Shown here: positions 33,002-40,808 of the stretch, one piece after another | How the letters are laid out: each line of letters opens with the position of its first letter | Numbering within the stretch: the stretch's first letter is position 1 | Source: Mageeibacillus sp. UBA4314 | GTDB lineage: Bacteria > Bacillota > Clostridia > Saccharofermentanales > Saccharofermentanaceae | NCBI GenBank assembly: GCA_002394605.1 | Contig: DGUI01000033.1 | Coordinates: 62,001-126,000 of the forward strand | Length of the DNA: 64,000 bases | Direction: 5' to 3' | Translations under genes and position numbers: made by a program | Notes under the pieces: generated by a model | Told to the model about the DNA's origin: nothing | The model's database searches: none | What the model saw: only the letters and a program-made list of their open reading frames with translations

Positions 33002-33142
33002 ATGAGTGACAAGGTATTTATCAGACTGCTCATTATAATTGCTCTTATCGGTGTGCTCGCCACTTGTGCACATATGTATTACATCATCACGAGTTATCCT
33101 CATTCATCGATCATCTACCTGATCTCAAAGGAGATCTGGTAA
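33002..33142 (+). CDS. Very small membrane protein
   Basis: 46 residues: MSDKVFIRLLIIIALIGVLA, then TCAHMYYIITSYPHSSIIYL and a short ISKEIW end. One membrane helix is certain. It begins 6 nt after the preceding gene's stop, and its own stop overlaps the start of the PstS-like gene by 1 nt (TAATG), which is good evidence that it is translated in this operon. An AAAGGAG (33,127-33,133) within its 3' end serves the next gene. Family not recognised. Confidence 0.55.
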   Translation: MSDKVFIRLLIIIALIGVLATCAHMYYIITSYPHSSIIYLISKEIW

Positions 33143-34125
33143 TGAAGAGAGTTTGTGTTCTGGCGTTAGTCGCCCTGTTTTTTGTTGCGGTCAATCTTGG
33201 ACTGTATTTCTTTATAACCAGGCGTCTGGGTAATAACTTCAGCGGCGTGTCCCAGGCTAAGATGATAGATGTAGCCAGGTACCTGCCTTTCGAAGAGGGG
33301 TCAGAATTAGCACGGACAGGATCGTCATTGAAGTTTGACAAGGACGATGACCTCCCGGTCTTGGACGGCGCTGCGGCACTCGTTCCGATATACGCCTCTG
33401 TCATCGACCAGTGCTATCCTGAAGGCTGCGTGACTTATGAGGGCGGCGTGTTCTCTGATGATAATTACTATGGTGAGAATTTTGCCGCTGACAGTGCGAT
33501 GAAGTATCAGAATACCATAAGAGGCTTTGATTCTCTTGTTGACGGCGGTGTCGACCTGTTCTTTACGGCTCATCCGTCACAGGCGCAAATGGATTCCGCT
33601 GCTCAGAAGGGCGTGGAACTCGAGATAGTACCGGTCGGCAAGGAGGCATTTGTGTTCTTTGTTAATTCGCACAATCCGGTCAAAGGGCTGACCGTCGACC
33701 AGATAAGGGGCATCTACAGGGGGCAGATCACGAACTGGAAAGAAGTTGGAGGGATCGATTCGCTTATCTATCCCATTACAAGGATCAAGGACTCGGGAAG
33801 CCAGACAATGATGGAAGCATTCATGAAGAATGACATGATCGAGCAAAAACCATACTTCTCGATATTCGGCAAATCCATCGGATATTCGTTCAGATACTAT
33901 CTTAACGGCATGGTAGGGGACGATGGGGTCAGGATGCTGGAGGTGAACGGAGTATATCCCGACGCGGATAATATCCGTAACGGCACATATCCCATAACTG
34001 CCGATTTCTACGTTGTCTACCGCAAAGATAATGCGAACCCGAACATAAAGAGACTTGTGGACTGGCTGTTGTCTGACGAGGGCCAGAGGCTGATCGAAGC
34101 AACAGGGTATGTAGGAGTATCCTGA
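33142..34125 (+). CDS. PstS-like phosphate-type substrate-binding protein
   Basis: 327 residues from ATG 33,142; upstream in-frame codons are rejected because the Shine-Dalgarno site AAAGGAG (33,127-33,133) points to this start. An N-terminal signal anchor (VCVLALVALFFVAVNLGLYFFI) has no lipobox Cys. The PBP-like domain has IRGFDSLVDGGVDLFFTAHPS, EAFVFFVNSHNPVKGLT and the PstS-like signature IRGIYRGQITNWKEVGG, then DSGSQTMMEAFM. PstS proteins bind phosphate, but distant members of this family act as anchored sensors. No pst permease genes are nearby, so transport is uncertain. Confidence 0.8.
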   Translation: MKRVCVLALVALFFVAVNLGLYFFITRRLGNNFSGVSQAKMIDVARYLPFEEGSELARTGSSLKFDKDDDLPVLDGAAALVPIYASVIDQCYPEGCVTYEGGVFSDDNYYGENFAADSAMKYQNTIRGFDSLVDGGVDLFFTAHPSQAQMDSAAQKGVELEIVPVGKEAFVFFVNSHNPVKGLTVDQIRGIYRGQITNWKEVGGIDSLIYPITRIKDSGSQTMMEAFMKNDMIEQKPYFSIFGKSIGYSFRYYLNGMVGDDGVRMLEVNGVYPDADNIRNGTYPITADFYVVYRKDNANPNIKRLVDWLLSDEGQRLIEATGYVGVS

Positions 34126-34154
34126 TTGACAAAACCCCGTCTATTTCTTATAAT
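34126..34154 (+). promoter_or_regulatory. Promoter of tRNA-Leu(CAA)
   Basis: Consensus TTGACA (34,126-34,131), a 17-nt spacer and TATAAT (34,149-34,154), 12 nt before the tRNA. It begins immediately after the stop of the PstS-like gene. Confidence 0.9.
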
Positions 34155-34166
34155 TCTCTTTGCTAC

Positions 34167-34251
34167 GCGGCTGTGGCGGAATGGCAGACGCAGCAGACTC
34201 AAAATCTGCCGACCTAAAATCGTGTGGGTTCAAGTCCCACCAGCCGCACCA
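34167..34251 (+). tRNA. tRNA-Leu (anticodon CAA)
   Basis: Acceptor GCGGCTG (34,167-34,173) pairs with CAGCCGC (34,241-34,247); discriminator A and encoded CCA (34,249-34,251). Anticodon stem GCAGA/TCTGC with loop CTCAAAA gives anticodon CAA (34,200-34,202), reading UUG. The long variable arm and the GGTTCAAGTCC T arm are typical of tRNA-Leu. An IS remnant and an accessory region of about 14.6 kb begin right after it. Confidence 0.97.
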
Positions 34252-34260
34252 AGAACAATT

Positions 34261-34312
34261 AAGTTACCCCCATAAGTTGGACTGTGATGTTACAATTTAC
34301 GGGGGTACTTTT
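34261..34312 (+). repeat. IS-end-like repeat, copy D
   Basis: AAGTTACCCCCATAAGTTGG, then ACTGTGATGTTACAATTTAC and GGGGGTACTTTT, directly followed by the ATG of a transposase OrfA remnant. This copy identifies the repeat family as the left end of an IS3/IS150-like element. The arm TTACCCCCATAA is nearly complementary to TTTACGGGGGTAA, and the second arm contains the G-rich Shine-Dalgarno region. Confidence 0.7.
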
Positions 34313-34456
34313 ATGCTTGTTACAAAAGATATTAAGCTAAAGATTGTGAAAATGCACCTTGAAGAAGGTGTGACATTGAGAGAACTGTCGGAACAATTTC
34401 ATATACATCCGTCTAAATCAAGTACTAGGTGGATCTGTATAGGATACGTGTCTTGA
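34313..34456 (+). pseudogene. Truncated IS3-family transposase OrfA
   Basis: 47 codons: MLVTKDIKLKIVKMHLEEGV, then TLRELSEQFHIHPSK, after which similarity stops (STRWICIGYVS). The retained part is the N-terminal helix-turn-helix of IS3/IS150-type OrfA, which is normally about 90-170 residues. The rest of the element, including OrfB with its DDE domain, is absent. The stop codon overlaps the -35 box of the agr-like operon that follows, so the deletion junction is close to 34,440. Confidence 0.75.
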
Positions 34457-34481
34457 CATAATTCTGAATAGTCACTATTAT
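34453..34481 (+). promoter_or_regulatory. Promoter of the agrA-agrC-like genes
   Basis: TTGACA (34,453-34,458), a 17-nt spacer and TATTAT (34,476-34,481), about 30 nt before the agrA-like start codon. Confidence 0.75.
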
Positions 34482-34511
34482 TTTTAAAGTTTGCTGGAGT
34501 TGTTTATAGAG

Positions 34512-35240
34512 ATGTTAAGAATTGCCATTTGCGATGATGAGAAAGAATATATTGATATAGAACATCGCTATGTCGATGAATATCTGTCGAATATAGGCAT
34601 CGAACATGAGATATGCTGTTTTTTATCCGGTATATCATTCCTTCGAAGCATTGATAAGAACAAGCCTTATGATCTTGCGTTGCTTGATGTTGAGATGAAG
34701 GCAGATAACGGAATGGATATTGCAAAGCAGTTATCTGATATCAGTCCAAATACTAAAGTTGCTTTCGTTTCAGCTCATGCTGATTATGCAACTATGGGGT
34801 ATCGTGTTAATGCTGTAAGGTATATTCTTAAATCTTCTTCCCTTGAGATCTATATCAGCGAATGCCTTGATCATGTAATAGGATCGCGTGGATATGACAA
34901 CCGATGCGTAACTATGGATTTCACATCCGGAACAAGGACGGTTAATGTTGCGGATATCCTATACTTGGATTCAAGCAAGAATTATGTGAGATTTGTTCTT
35001 GCTGACAAAAATGATAAGAACGTTTACAAAGTAAGAGGATCGCTGAAGGATATTACAGAAAAGATGCAGGATTACGGATTTGTCTCTGTTAGCTTTCAAA
35101 GAAGCGTCAACATAAGTCACGTTATATCTGTAGAGAGATACGAAGCTGTTATCGATAATGGGGAGAAGATCAGCATATCTCAGTTGAAGTATTTGGATGT
35201 GAGAAAAGCATATCTGCTATATAAAGGGCGTAAATTATGA
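34512..35240 (+). CDS. AgrA-like LytTR response regulator
   Basis: 242 residues from ATG 34,512 (an in-frame TTG at 34,491 has a nearer GGAG and cannot be excluded). The receiver domain has Asp8/Asp9 (ICDDE) and phospho-acceptor Asp59 in DLALLDVEM. The C-terminal LytTR DNA-binding domain (~140-242) has ADILYLDSSKNYVRFVL, SFQRSVNISHVISVER and a final SQLKYLDVRKAYLLY. LytTR regulators such as AgrA bind paired direct repeats with a period of about two helical turns; such repeats occur upstream of agrB at 36,538-36,575. Its stop overlaps the kinase start (ATGATGA). Confidence 0.9.
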   Translation: MLRIAICDDEKEYIDIEHRYVDEYLSNIGIEHEICCFLSGISFLRSIDKNKPYDLALLDVEMKADNGMDIAKQLSDISPNTKVAFVSAHADYATMGYRVNAVRYILKSSSLEIYISECLDHVIGSRGYDNRCVTMDFTSGTRTVNVADILYLDSSKNYVRFVLADKNDKNVYKVRGSLKDITEKMQDYGFVSVSFQRSVNISHVISVERYEAVIDNGEKISISQLKYLDVRKAYLLYKGRKL

Positions 35241-36526
35241 TGAGTCAAGTTTTGACGATAATTAATGTAGTAAACACGGTAGTGCTTAGTCTTATTTTTG
35301 TAAGATGTATCTTCTGTAAGGTTAAGATCACAACCATGAATTTCCTGTTCTCTTGTTGTGTTTGCGTATTACTCTCCATCATAACTCTTGTTGCTGATGA
35401 CAAGATCTATATTAAGCTTCCTCTTAACTACATAGTTTTTGTGTTGTTTTACTATCTGGGTTTCAAGATCCCTCTCAAGCGGAGCTTGATAATAAATGCT
35501 CTATACTTTGCAATGAATGCATCTCTTGAACTAGTGGGATTGATAGTGCTGCAGCAATTTACAAATCTTGTGGAATACAGCAATATTGTTAATTCAAACG
35601 GTTCGTTTTTGGCAGAACTGATCTGTCAGTTGGTATTCTTGATCTTTACCATAATTATTGGTGCTTTCAGAAAGCAAAACGATGATTCTCGATCTGGTGT
35701 CAAAGGATGGGTAGTTTTTCTGTTTTTCCCCGTCTTAACCGTGGTTATAGCATTTATGATGATCTACGGAGTGTCAGTAGATCTGTTGAATACGCTGTTT
35801 AACAGATTGATAATCCTGTCTATAGCTATGTTTATCCTTAATGTGTTGCTCTTCTTTTTGTTGGACAATATGATCGAACGTGAGCGAGACATGCATGACA
35901 AACAACTCCTTATCGAGCAGGCCGCACATATTAATAGAATGTATCAGTCTCTCACGGCTGAACGAGAAAAACAGAAAGCCCAGGTCCACGATAATCTGAA
36001 TCATCTGAACGTAATCCTTAATCTGGCACAGGAGGGAAACAAAGAAAAAGAAATTGAATACCTGAATGGACTTATCGGAAAAGAAACTAATATAATCGAT
36101 ATTATTGATACCGGGAATCCTATCATTAATGCTGTATTAAATATCAAGTATAAAGAAGCTCAAGATAAAGGAGTGGTATTTCCGATAGTTGCTGACAATC
36201 TGACTGGTCTTCCGGTAAAGGATAGCGATCTCGTTATCATTTTGAGCAATATTATTGATAATGCTTTTGAGGCAGTGGATCCGCTTGAGAATAAGAAGGT
36301 AATTTTAAAGATCGTAAGATCCGAAGACTCGCTTTTAATAGATTCTTCAAATCCGTATTTAGGCGATTTGAATATTGAAAAGAAGCATTTTACAACAAAA
36401 AGTGACAAAAACAACCACGGATTTGGTTTGGAGAATATTCGTCATGCCGTTGAAGAGAACAAAGGAGAATGCTACGTTGATAATCGTGATAACGAGTTTC
36501 ATATAACGATATGTATACCATTATAA
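35237..36526 (+). CDS. AgrC-like GHKL sensor histidine kinase
   Basis: 429 residues. Six to seven N-terminal helices (~1-212) form the peptide-sensing membrane domain, as in AgrC. The cytoplasmic part has a coiled-coil region, the phospho-acceptor His251 in QVHDNLNHLNVI, N box VIILSNIIDNAFEA and G box NHGFGLENI of the GHKL family. It overlaps the LytTR regulator gene by 4 nt. With AgrB and AgrD encoded next, it should detect the exported cyclic peptide and phosphorylate the regulator. Confidence 0.9.
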   Translation: MMSQVLTIINVVNTVVLSLIFVRCIFCKVKITTMNFLFSCCVCVLLSIITLVADDKIYIKLPLNYIVFVLFYYLGFKIPLKRSLIINALYFAMNASLELVGLIVLQQFTNLVEYSNIVNSNGSFLAELICQLVFLIFTIIIGAFRKQNDDSRSGVKGWVVFLFFPVLTVVIAFMMIYGVSVDLLNTLFNRLIILSIAMFILNVLLFFLLDNMIERERDMHDKQLLIEQAAHINRMYQSLTAEREKQKAQVHDNLNHLNVILNLAQEGNKEKEIEYLNGLIGKETNIIDIIDTGNPIINAVLNIKYKEAQDKGVVFPIVADNLTGLPVKDSDLVIILSNIIDNAFEAVDPLENKKVILKIVRSEDSLLIDSSNPYLGDLNIEKKHFTTKSDKNNHGFGLENIRHAVEENKGECYVDNRDNEFHITICIPL

Positions 36527-36537
36527 CGGTAAAATTC

Positions 36538-36575
36538 TAGACTATCCCACAATTTCTTTAGACTATCCCACAATT
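36538..36575 (+). promoter_or_regulatory. Paired direct repeats upstream of agrB (likely LytTR regulator site)
   Basis: TAGACTATCCCACAATT occurs twice, at 36,538-36,554 and 36,559-36,575, exact over 17 bp with a 21-bp period (two helical turns). The right copy ends 12 nt before the -35 box at 36,588. This spacing and position are what AgrA/PlnC-type LytTR activators use. Confidence 0.7.
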
Positions 36576-36582
36576 GTCCCTG

Positions 36583-36615
36583 AGCTATTGAAACGAGTTC
36601 TCCAATAGCTATAAT
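36583..36615 (+). promoter_or_regulatory. agrB promoter with overlapping palindrome
   Basis: TTGAAA (36,588-36,593), a 16-nt spacer and TATAAT (36,610-36,615). The inverted repeat AGCTATTG (36,583-36,590) / CAATAGCT (36,603-36,610) spans the region from the -35 to the -10 box, so a second regulator may bind here. Confidence 0.6.
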
Positions 36616-36638
36616 GCCATTTAAGGGGGGAGATATAG

Positions 36639-37235
36639 ATGGAACAGTTATCTATATGCATTGTGAATCGAATGGCGTCAAGAGGGGTAATCTTAGAGGA
36701 AGATAAACAATTTTACTGTTATTCTGTTCAGACCTTGCTTGAGAAAGCAATATGTTTATCTTTAATCTTTGTTTTATCGCTGTATTTTCACATAGTATTT
36801 CAAGTAGCTACATTTCTAGTTATTTTTACTACCATTAGAAGATTCTCTGATGGATATCATTGCGAGACAGCATATGGATGTCTGTTTGCATCAGTGTTAC
36901 TCTGTCTTTCTACACCACAATTTGTTGATCTGATTGATGATAATTGTGCAATCCGGCTAGCTGGAGTGGCTGTGGCAGTGATTGTTTTGTGCATAATAGC
37001 GAACAGTGACAATCCCAATCTGAATCTGACAAGAGAGGAATTGTACCACCTTAAAAGAAAATCACGTATTACAGTTTCTGTAATTGGCGGAATTGTAGTG
37101 CTCACTATCCTGTTCTTTCCACATAATGAATATGTATCATATATGGCTTTAGGCATTATCTACAATGCGATAAGTCTTTTGATAGCGACAATGATAGAAG
37201 GGAGGGAGCGTGACGATGATCAAATCAGCGATTGA
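36639..37235 (+). CDS. AgrB-like pheromone-processing membrane protease
   Basis: 198 residues, the usual AgrB size. The Shine-Dalgarno site is GGGGGGAG. Several membrane helices are present. The catalytic pair of AgrB cysteine proteases is visible as His74 and Cys81 in RRFSDGYHCETAYGC, seven residues apart as in Staphylococcus aureus AgrB (His77/Cys84). It cuts the C-terminal tail of AgrD, forms the thiolactone ring and helps export. The 3' end overlaps agrD by 20 nt. A truncated near-copy of its C-terminal two thirds is found at 43.7 kb. Confidence 0.92.
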   Translation: MEQLSICIVNRMASRGVILEEDKQFYCYSVQTLLEKAICLSLIFVLSLYFHIVFQVATFLVIFTTIRRFSDGYHCETAYGCLFASVLLCLSTPQFVDLIDDNCAIRLAGVAVAVIVLCIIANSDNPNLNLTREELYHLKRKSRITVSVIGGIVVLTILFFPHNEYVSYMALGIIYNAISLLIATMIEGRERDDDQISD

Positions 37236-37365
37236 AAGTGCTGTTCTCAAGGGAATCGAGAGAATCTGTCGTAAAGAGGCAGAAAGTTGTAGTATCTATC
37301 CTGATCCACCAATACCTAACTGTCCGATCATACTACATCAGCCGAAGAGACCGAAGAAGTCATAA
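37216..37365 (+). CDS. AgrD-like cyclic autoinducer peptide precursor (copy 1)
   Basis: 49 residues, starting at ATG 37,216 inside the end of agrB. An amphipathic N-terminal helix (MIKSAIESAVLKGIERICRK) is followed by the core region NCPIILH and a charged tail QPKRPKKS. The (Q)PKxPK tail after a Cys-plus-hydrophobic core is the hallmark of clostridial cyclic lactone autoinducers. The ring Cys is most likely Cys36, giving a thiolactone in the CPIIL/CPIILH region, though Cys25 cannot be ruled out. A second gene at 44,046 encodes the same core and tail. Confidence 0.85.
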   Translation: MIKSAIESAVLKGIERICRKEAESCSIYPDPPIPNCPIILHQPKRPKKS

Positions 37366-37390
37366 AAGTATAATAATGGGAGGGATCATC

Positions 37391-37795
37391 ATGAAACGAA
37401 GAAAGAGAATAATTGGTGTATTATTAGCTGCAACAATCGTATCAAGTATGGCGATCAGTGTCAGTGCAACAAAAACTATAGACTATTGGGACATCTATTA
37501 TATCTACGGCGCACCATCCAGTATAAGTAATCAATACTCCAATGTGTCTCTGGATTATAACTCTGGCGGATATTATGCAAAAGCCACTTCTTGGAGTAAT
37601 AACAACTCAAACGGAACATATGTTAAGATCACTTCTGATTGTTCAATGACTATGCCGAGCAGATCTCTGACCAAGAAGGGATCATGTTCTCCATGGACGA
37701 TGGGAGGAGTCTACCCTGGCGGAAGGATTAAGTTCAAACTGACAGCAAAGAATTCAACATTCTGTGATGCCAACGGGTATATTGAATACGATTGA
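37391..37795 (+). CDS. Small exported protein of agr module 1
   Basis: 134 residues from ATG 37,391, which follows GGGAGGG (37,378-37,384). The signal peptide is clear (MKRRKRIIGVLLAATIV..., cleavage near ISVSA, residue ~26). The mature ~108 residues are rich in Tyr, Ser, Asn and Thr and are probably beta-structured (NVSLDYNSGGYYAKATSW), with three Cys and an end FCDANGYIEYD. I recognise no family. It lies directly after agrD with no terminator, so it should be made under quorum control. Position, size and secretion resemble agr-controlled effectors or Sec-exported bacteriocins; this is inference. Compare the protein at 44,433. Confidence 0.75.
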   Translation: MKRRKRIIGVLLAATIVSSMAISVSATKTIDYWDIYYIYGAPSSISNQYSNVSLDYNSGGYYAKATSWSNNNSNGTYVKITSDCSMTMPSRSLTKKGSCSPWTMGGVYPGGRIKFKLTAKNSTFCDANGYIEYD

Positions 37796-37801
37796 TAGAC
37801 T

Positions 37802-39133
37802 ATGAAACGAAGACTATCGTTACTAATGATGCTTATCATAATGGCAATGGTTATCACATCGTGCCATTCTGATATTAATGAAGCTTTGTCAGGTGGAAAA
37901 TACACTGATCCGGAACTATCCCAAATCGATGGTTCCGAACCAGTTATTGCTAATCCTGAGGATAACGATCTGCTGTCTGACAGAATGCCTATAAGCAAAG
38001 TCAGAGAGAATTATTCATCAGATCAGGATATACTCAGACAGAAGAGTTATACAAACATAAGATTTGACAATTGTTCATTCAAAGATCTACCTGTATTTGA
38101 CAGCGTGGATGTGCTTATGCAGGGAAGAGTGTCAATTACAGCAGAAGAAAGCCTGGGATATGTCAAAGAATGGCTTGAAATGAATGACCTGACCGTCGAT
38201 TTGGATAAGGAACTCCGTGCTGCACTAAGCGACGAATATCCCCGGGACGAGAGCAAGGAGTTCCCTTATTCCTATACTGCTGTTATGGATCATTATCCCA
38301 ATTTCAGTAATGGAAACGGATTCTTCATATCATGTAAAGACTGTCATATTCAGATGATGACGAAGTTGATATATTCGGCCAGTAATGGAGTTATAAACAA
38401 ATATGCTTTTTCTGACTCAAGCAGGTCGGATTTCGACGCAATGGGAGTGCATTTCGATTTTGATAACATCATAGCTGAAGGTTTTGTGTCTGAACACGGT
38501 TCGGATACATATACACTTTTAGACGGTACTATGAGGCTGGATCAGATCGCAGACAATCTGATTGAAGAAATAACAAAGACAGAAAGCATTGTTGGTATCG
38601 ACGATAAACTGTCGTATGATACCGAGAGATTCTATGTTTGCAAGACTGGCGATGTCGATCAGGTTTGCCTTACACTGAGAAGAGTGTATAACGGAATTCC
38701 CTTCGCCTATTCCTATGACGATGAACATATTACAGATGGGGGAGACCAGAGAGGATATTCCGAATATGCCGATGGGGGACACATGTACACAATAGATGGC
38801 CATTTGGATGCCTTTGTTGCACACGGATTCCCTCAATCTTATGAATCAAAGTACGGTCAGCAGACCGATATTATCTCCGTGGCAAGAGCAGGAGACATAT
38901 TATCAGAATATCTGTCTGATAAGGTAGATCTTGATATCCGTGATTCTGAAATCCTGTATTTTCCACTCAAGAAACGTGATATCAACGGTTTTGAGACGGA
39001 TCAGACTATTATCCACCCGTGCTGGATGTTTGATGGCAATAATGCTTCTGACGGCAAGAATATGCGTTGCTTCGTTGATTGCCTTACTGGAGAAGTATTC
39101 TACTATGTATATATGAATGTCGAACCGGAATAA
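37802..39133 (+). CDS. Lipoprotein of agr module 1
   Basis: 443 residues. Signal peptide with lipobox VITSC (Cys ~21). The large extracytoplasmic domain has no motif that I recognise; local features are VSITAEESLGYVKEWLEMND and a C-terminal part (HPCWMFDG..., RCFVDCLTGEVFYYVYMN) that looks like the PepSY/YycH-type folds of Gram-positive surface proteins. It starts 6 nt after the exported protein gene and precedes two membrane proteins and an ATPase, so it may act with that ABC transporter, for example as an immunity or substrate-contact protein. Confidence 0.72.
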   Translation: MKRRLSLLMMLIIMAMVITSCHSDINEALSGGKYTDPELSQIDGSEPVIANPEDNDLLSDRMPISKVRENYSSDQDILRQKSYTNIRFDNCSFKDLPVFDSVDVLMQGRVSITAEESLGYVKEWLEMNDLTVDLDKELRAALSDEYPRDESKEFPYSYTAVMDHYPNFSNGNGFFISCKDCHIQMMTKLIYSASNGVINKYAFSDSSRSDFDAMGVHFDFDNIIAEGFVSEHGSDTYTLLDGTMRLDQIADNLIEEITKTESIVGIDDKLSYDTERFYVCKTGDVDQVCLTLRRVYNGIPFAYSYDDEHITDGGDQRGYSEYADGGHMYTIDGHLDAFVAHGFPQSYESKYGQQTDIISVARAGDILSEYLSDKVDLDIRDSEILYFPLKKRDINGFETDQTIIHPCWMFDGNNASDGKNMRCFVDCLTGEVFYYVYMNVEPE

Positions 39134-39172
39134 GAGATAGCTTCAATTAACTGCAATAAAGAACCAAGAACA

Positions 39173-40000
39173 ATGATTAGAAACATATACATTGAATTAA
39201 GAAAAAACCTTTATATCCCTATCTACTTGATATCAAGTATATTAGTAGCTGTTGTATGCTTGTTATCAACAGGGTATGAGAGTTTTAACGGAACAAAATA
39301 TACTGTCGCAGAGATGGTTCTCTTTGCCGACAGGGCACTCTTACAGTCTAAAGAAGAGCTTGACAGGTACAGTATCTGGTATTACGGGCTCTCCAATTAC
39401 GGAACTCTCCTGTTTCCTCTTCTTATAGGTCTGGGATTTATGTATATGATCTCAACGGAGCGGAAGAACGGCACTAACAGGTTTATTCTCATCAGAAGCA
39501 ATGTATTCAGGTATTGCATCTCAAAAACCTTGTCAGCAGTGCTGTCATCGGGGATTATACTTCTGACGGGATATCTGTTGTACGGGATTATCGTCTTCTG
39601 TAAATTTCCTGCACCTGTCGATTTTGCTGAGACTTATGAAATGAGTGAATCATTTGCCGTATTTACAAGGTGTCTGAGAGTATTCGGATATGGAGCATAT
39701 CTTGCTGTCATACCAGTATCTGTATCCGTGATTTTCAATGATAAGTATGTACTAATGTGTCTGCCGTTGATAATCAAATATATCCTGGATCAATTATCCC
39801 TTAAGATCATGATGACAATGTCAGAAGGAGGGGGAATGAAGATCGCTTCGATCATTAATTCACTCTCCATGGAACGTATAGTTACAGAGCGTGACGGCTT
39901 CTCTATTACAAATATGGTGTTTTATATAGGCGTCATTGCAGTATTAACGTTCATCATGGAGATCATAGTAAAAGGACGTGACGGATATGGGCTTGATTAG
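39173..40000 (+). CDS. ABC-2-like membrane protein 1 of agr module 1
   Basis: 275 residues with about six membrane helices (~15-33, 80-100, 120-148, 175-195, 198-215, 245-265) and a large first extracellular loop. It resembles permeases of the ABC-2 type in layout (IRNIYIELRKNLYIPIYLIS), but no strong signature is present. It overlaps the following membrane protein gene by 14 nt and an ATPase gene follows that, so the three should form one transporter. Confidence 0.75.
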   Translation: MIRNIYIELRKNLYIPIYLISSILVAVVCLLSTGYESFNGTKYTVAEMVLFADRALLQSKEELDRYSIWYYGLSNYGTLLFPLLIGLGFMYMISTERKNGTNRFILIRSNVFRYCISKTLSAVLSSGIILLTGYLLYGIIVFCKFPAPVDFAETYEMSESFAVFTRCLRVFGYGAYLAVIPVSVSVIFNDKYVLMCLPLIIKYILDQLSLKIMMTMSEGGGMKIASIINSLSMERIVTERDGFSITNMVFYIGVIAVLTFIMEIIVKGRDGYGLD

Positions 40001-40808
40001 GATGGCATTGGCGGAATTATCCGGACTACTAAGGAGCACAAAAGTGCTTATCCTTTGCCTGTTCCTGATCTTTGTAAACATCCAGGTTATTGATCCGTTA
40101 CATGGTGTATCACGGGACATGAACGGAAATCTGTCTATATTGGAGCCGTTTATAGCTATATCCAATTCAGGAATAATCCTTCTTGTGCTTCCGTTATTGT
40201 ATATAGTTATGATGGCTGATTATCCTCGTGAGGGTGGCGTTCAATATTTTGTCAGGGTAAGGAGCAGTCTGAGGGCGTGGATAACAGAACAGATATTATT
40301 CAGTTTCTTTGCTTCGGTTATAGTTGTAACTGTTGTTGTATTGGGATCGATGCTCTTATCAGCCGGGTTTGTTGACCTCTCCCCAAGATACAGTGATGCC
40401 CTTATGAGATATTCCGAAGTGTTCCCGGAGAAAGCAGGCGGATACATAGACAGTCTGTTCCCGGCACAGTTCTATAACCAGACAACTGCTGTCGGTTCGT
40501 TCTTATACTCTGTGTCGGTCTGGATATTGTTCTACAATATGCTGAGCCTGATCAATATTACCATGTCATTCTATTTGCATAAGATCGCAGGGATCATTAT
40601 CAACTGTGTGCTTGTAATTGCAGGTGCCATATCGTCCAATATTCAGTGGATATTCCCGTTGCCGCATGTTGTCCTTTATATGCATTATGAGGAATATGCT
40701 GCAATACCGAAGATATCACCGGCATGGTCTTATCTGTACTTTATATCATTCAATGTGATCCTGATAATTATATGTTTAGCTTTTGCAAAGAAAGGGAAGA
40801 AGATATGA
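39987..40808 (+). CDS. ABC-2-like membrane protein 2 of agr module 1
   Basis: 273 residues from ATG 39,987, which has AAAGGA at 39,971-39,976; a GTG at 39,978 is the alternative. About six membrane helices and one large extracellular loop (~130-175) are seen, the same shape as the upstream partner. The 3' end overlaps the ATPase start by 4 nt (ATGA). Likely the second permease half of an exporter or immunity transporter. Confidence 0.75.
   Translation: MGLIRMALAELSGLLRSTKVLILCLFLIFVNIQVIDPLHGVSRDMNGNLSILEPFIAISNSGIILLVLPLLYIVMMADYPREGGVQYFVRVRSSLRAWITEQILFSFFASVIVVTVVVLGSMLLSAGFVDLSPRYSDALMRYSEVFPEKAGGYIDSLFPAQFYNQTTAVGSFLYSVSVWILFYNMLSLINITMSFYLHKIAGIIINCVLVIAGAISSNIQWIFPLPHVVLYMHYEEYAAIPKISPAWSYLYFISFNVILIIICLAFAKKGKKI

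Noticed and set aside
37216..37365. Reading the 49-residue ORF as a random overlap of agrB
   Set aside because: Conserved twice with very few substitutions, carries the autoinducer tail QPKRPKK and sits exactly where agrD is expected.
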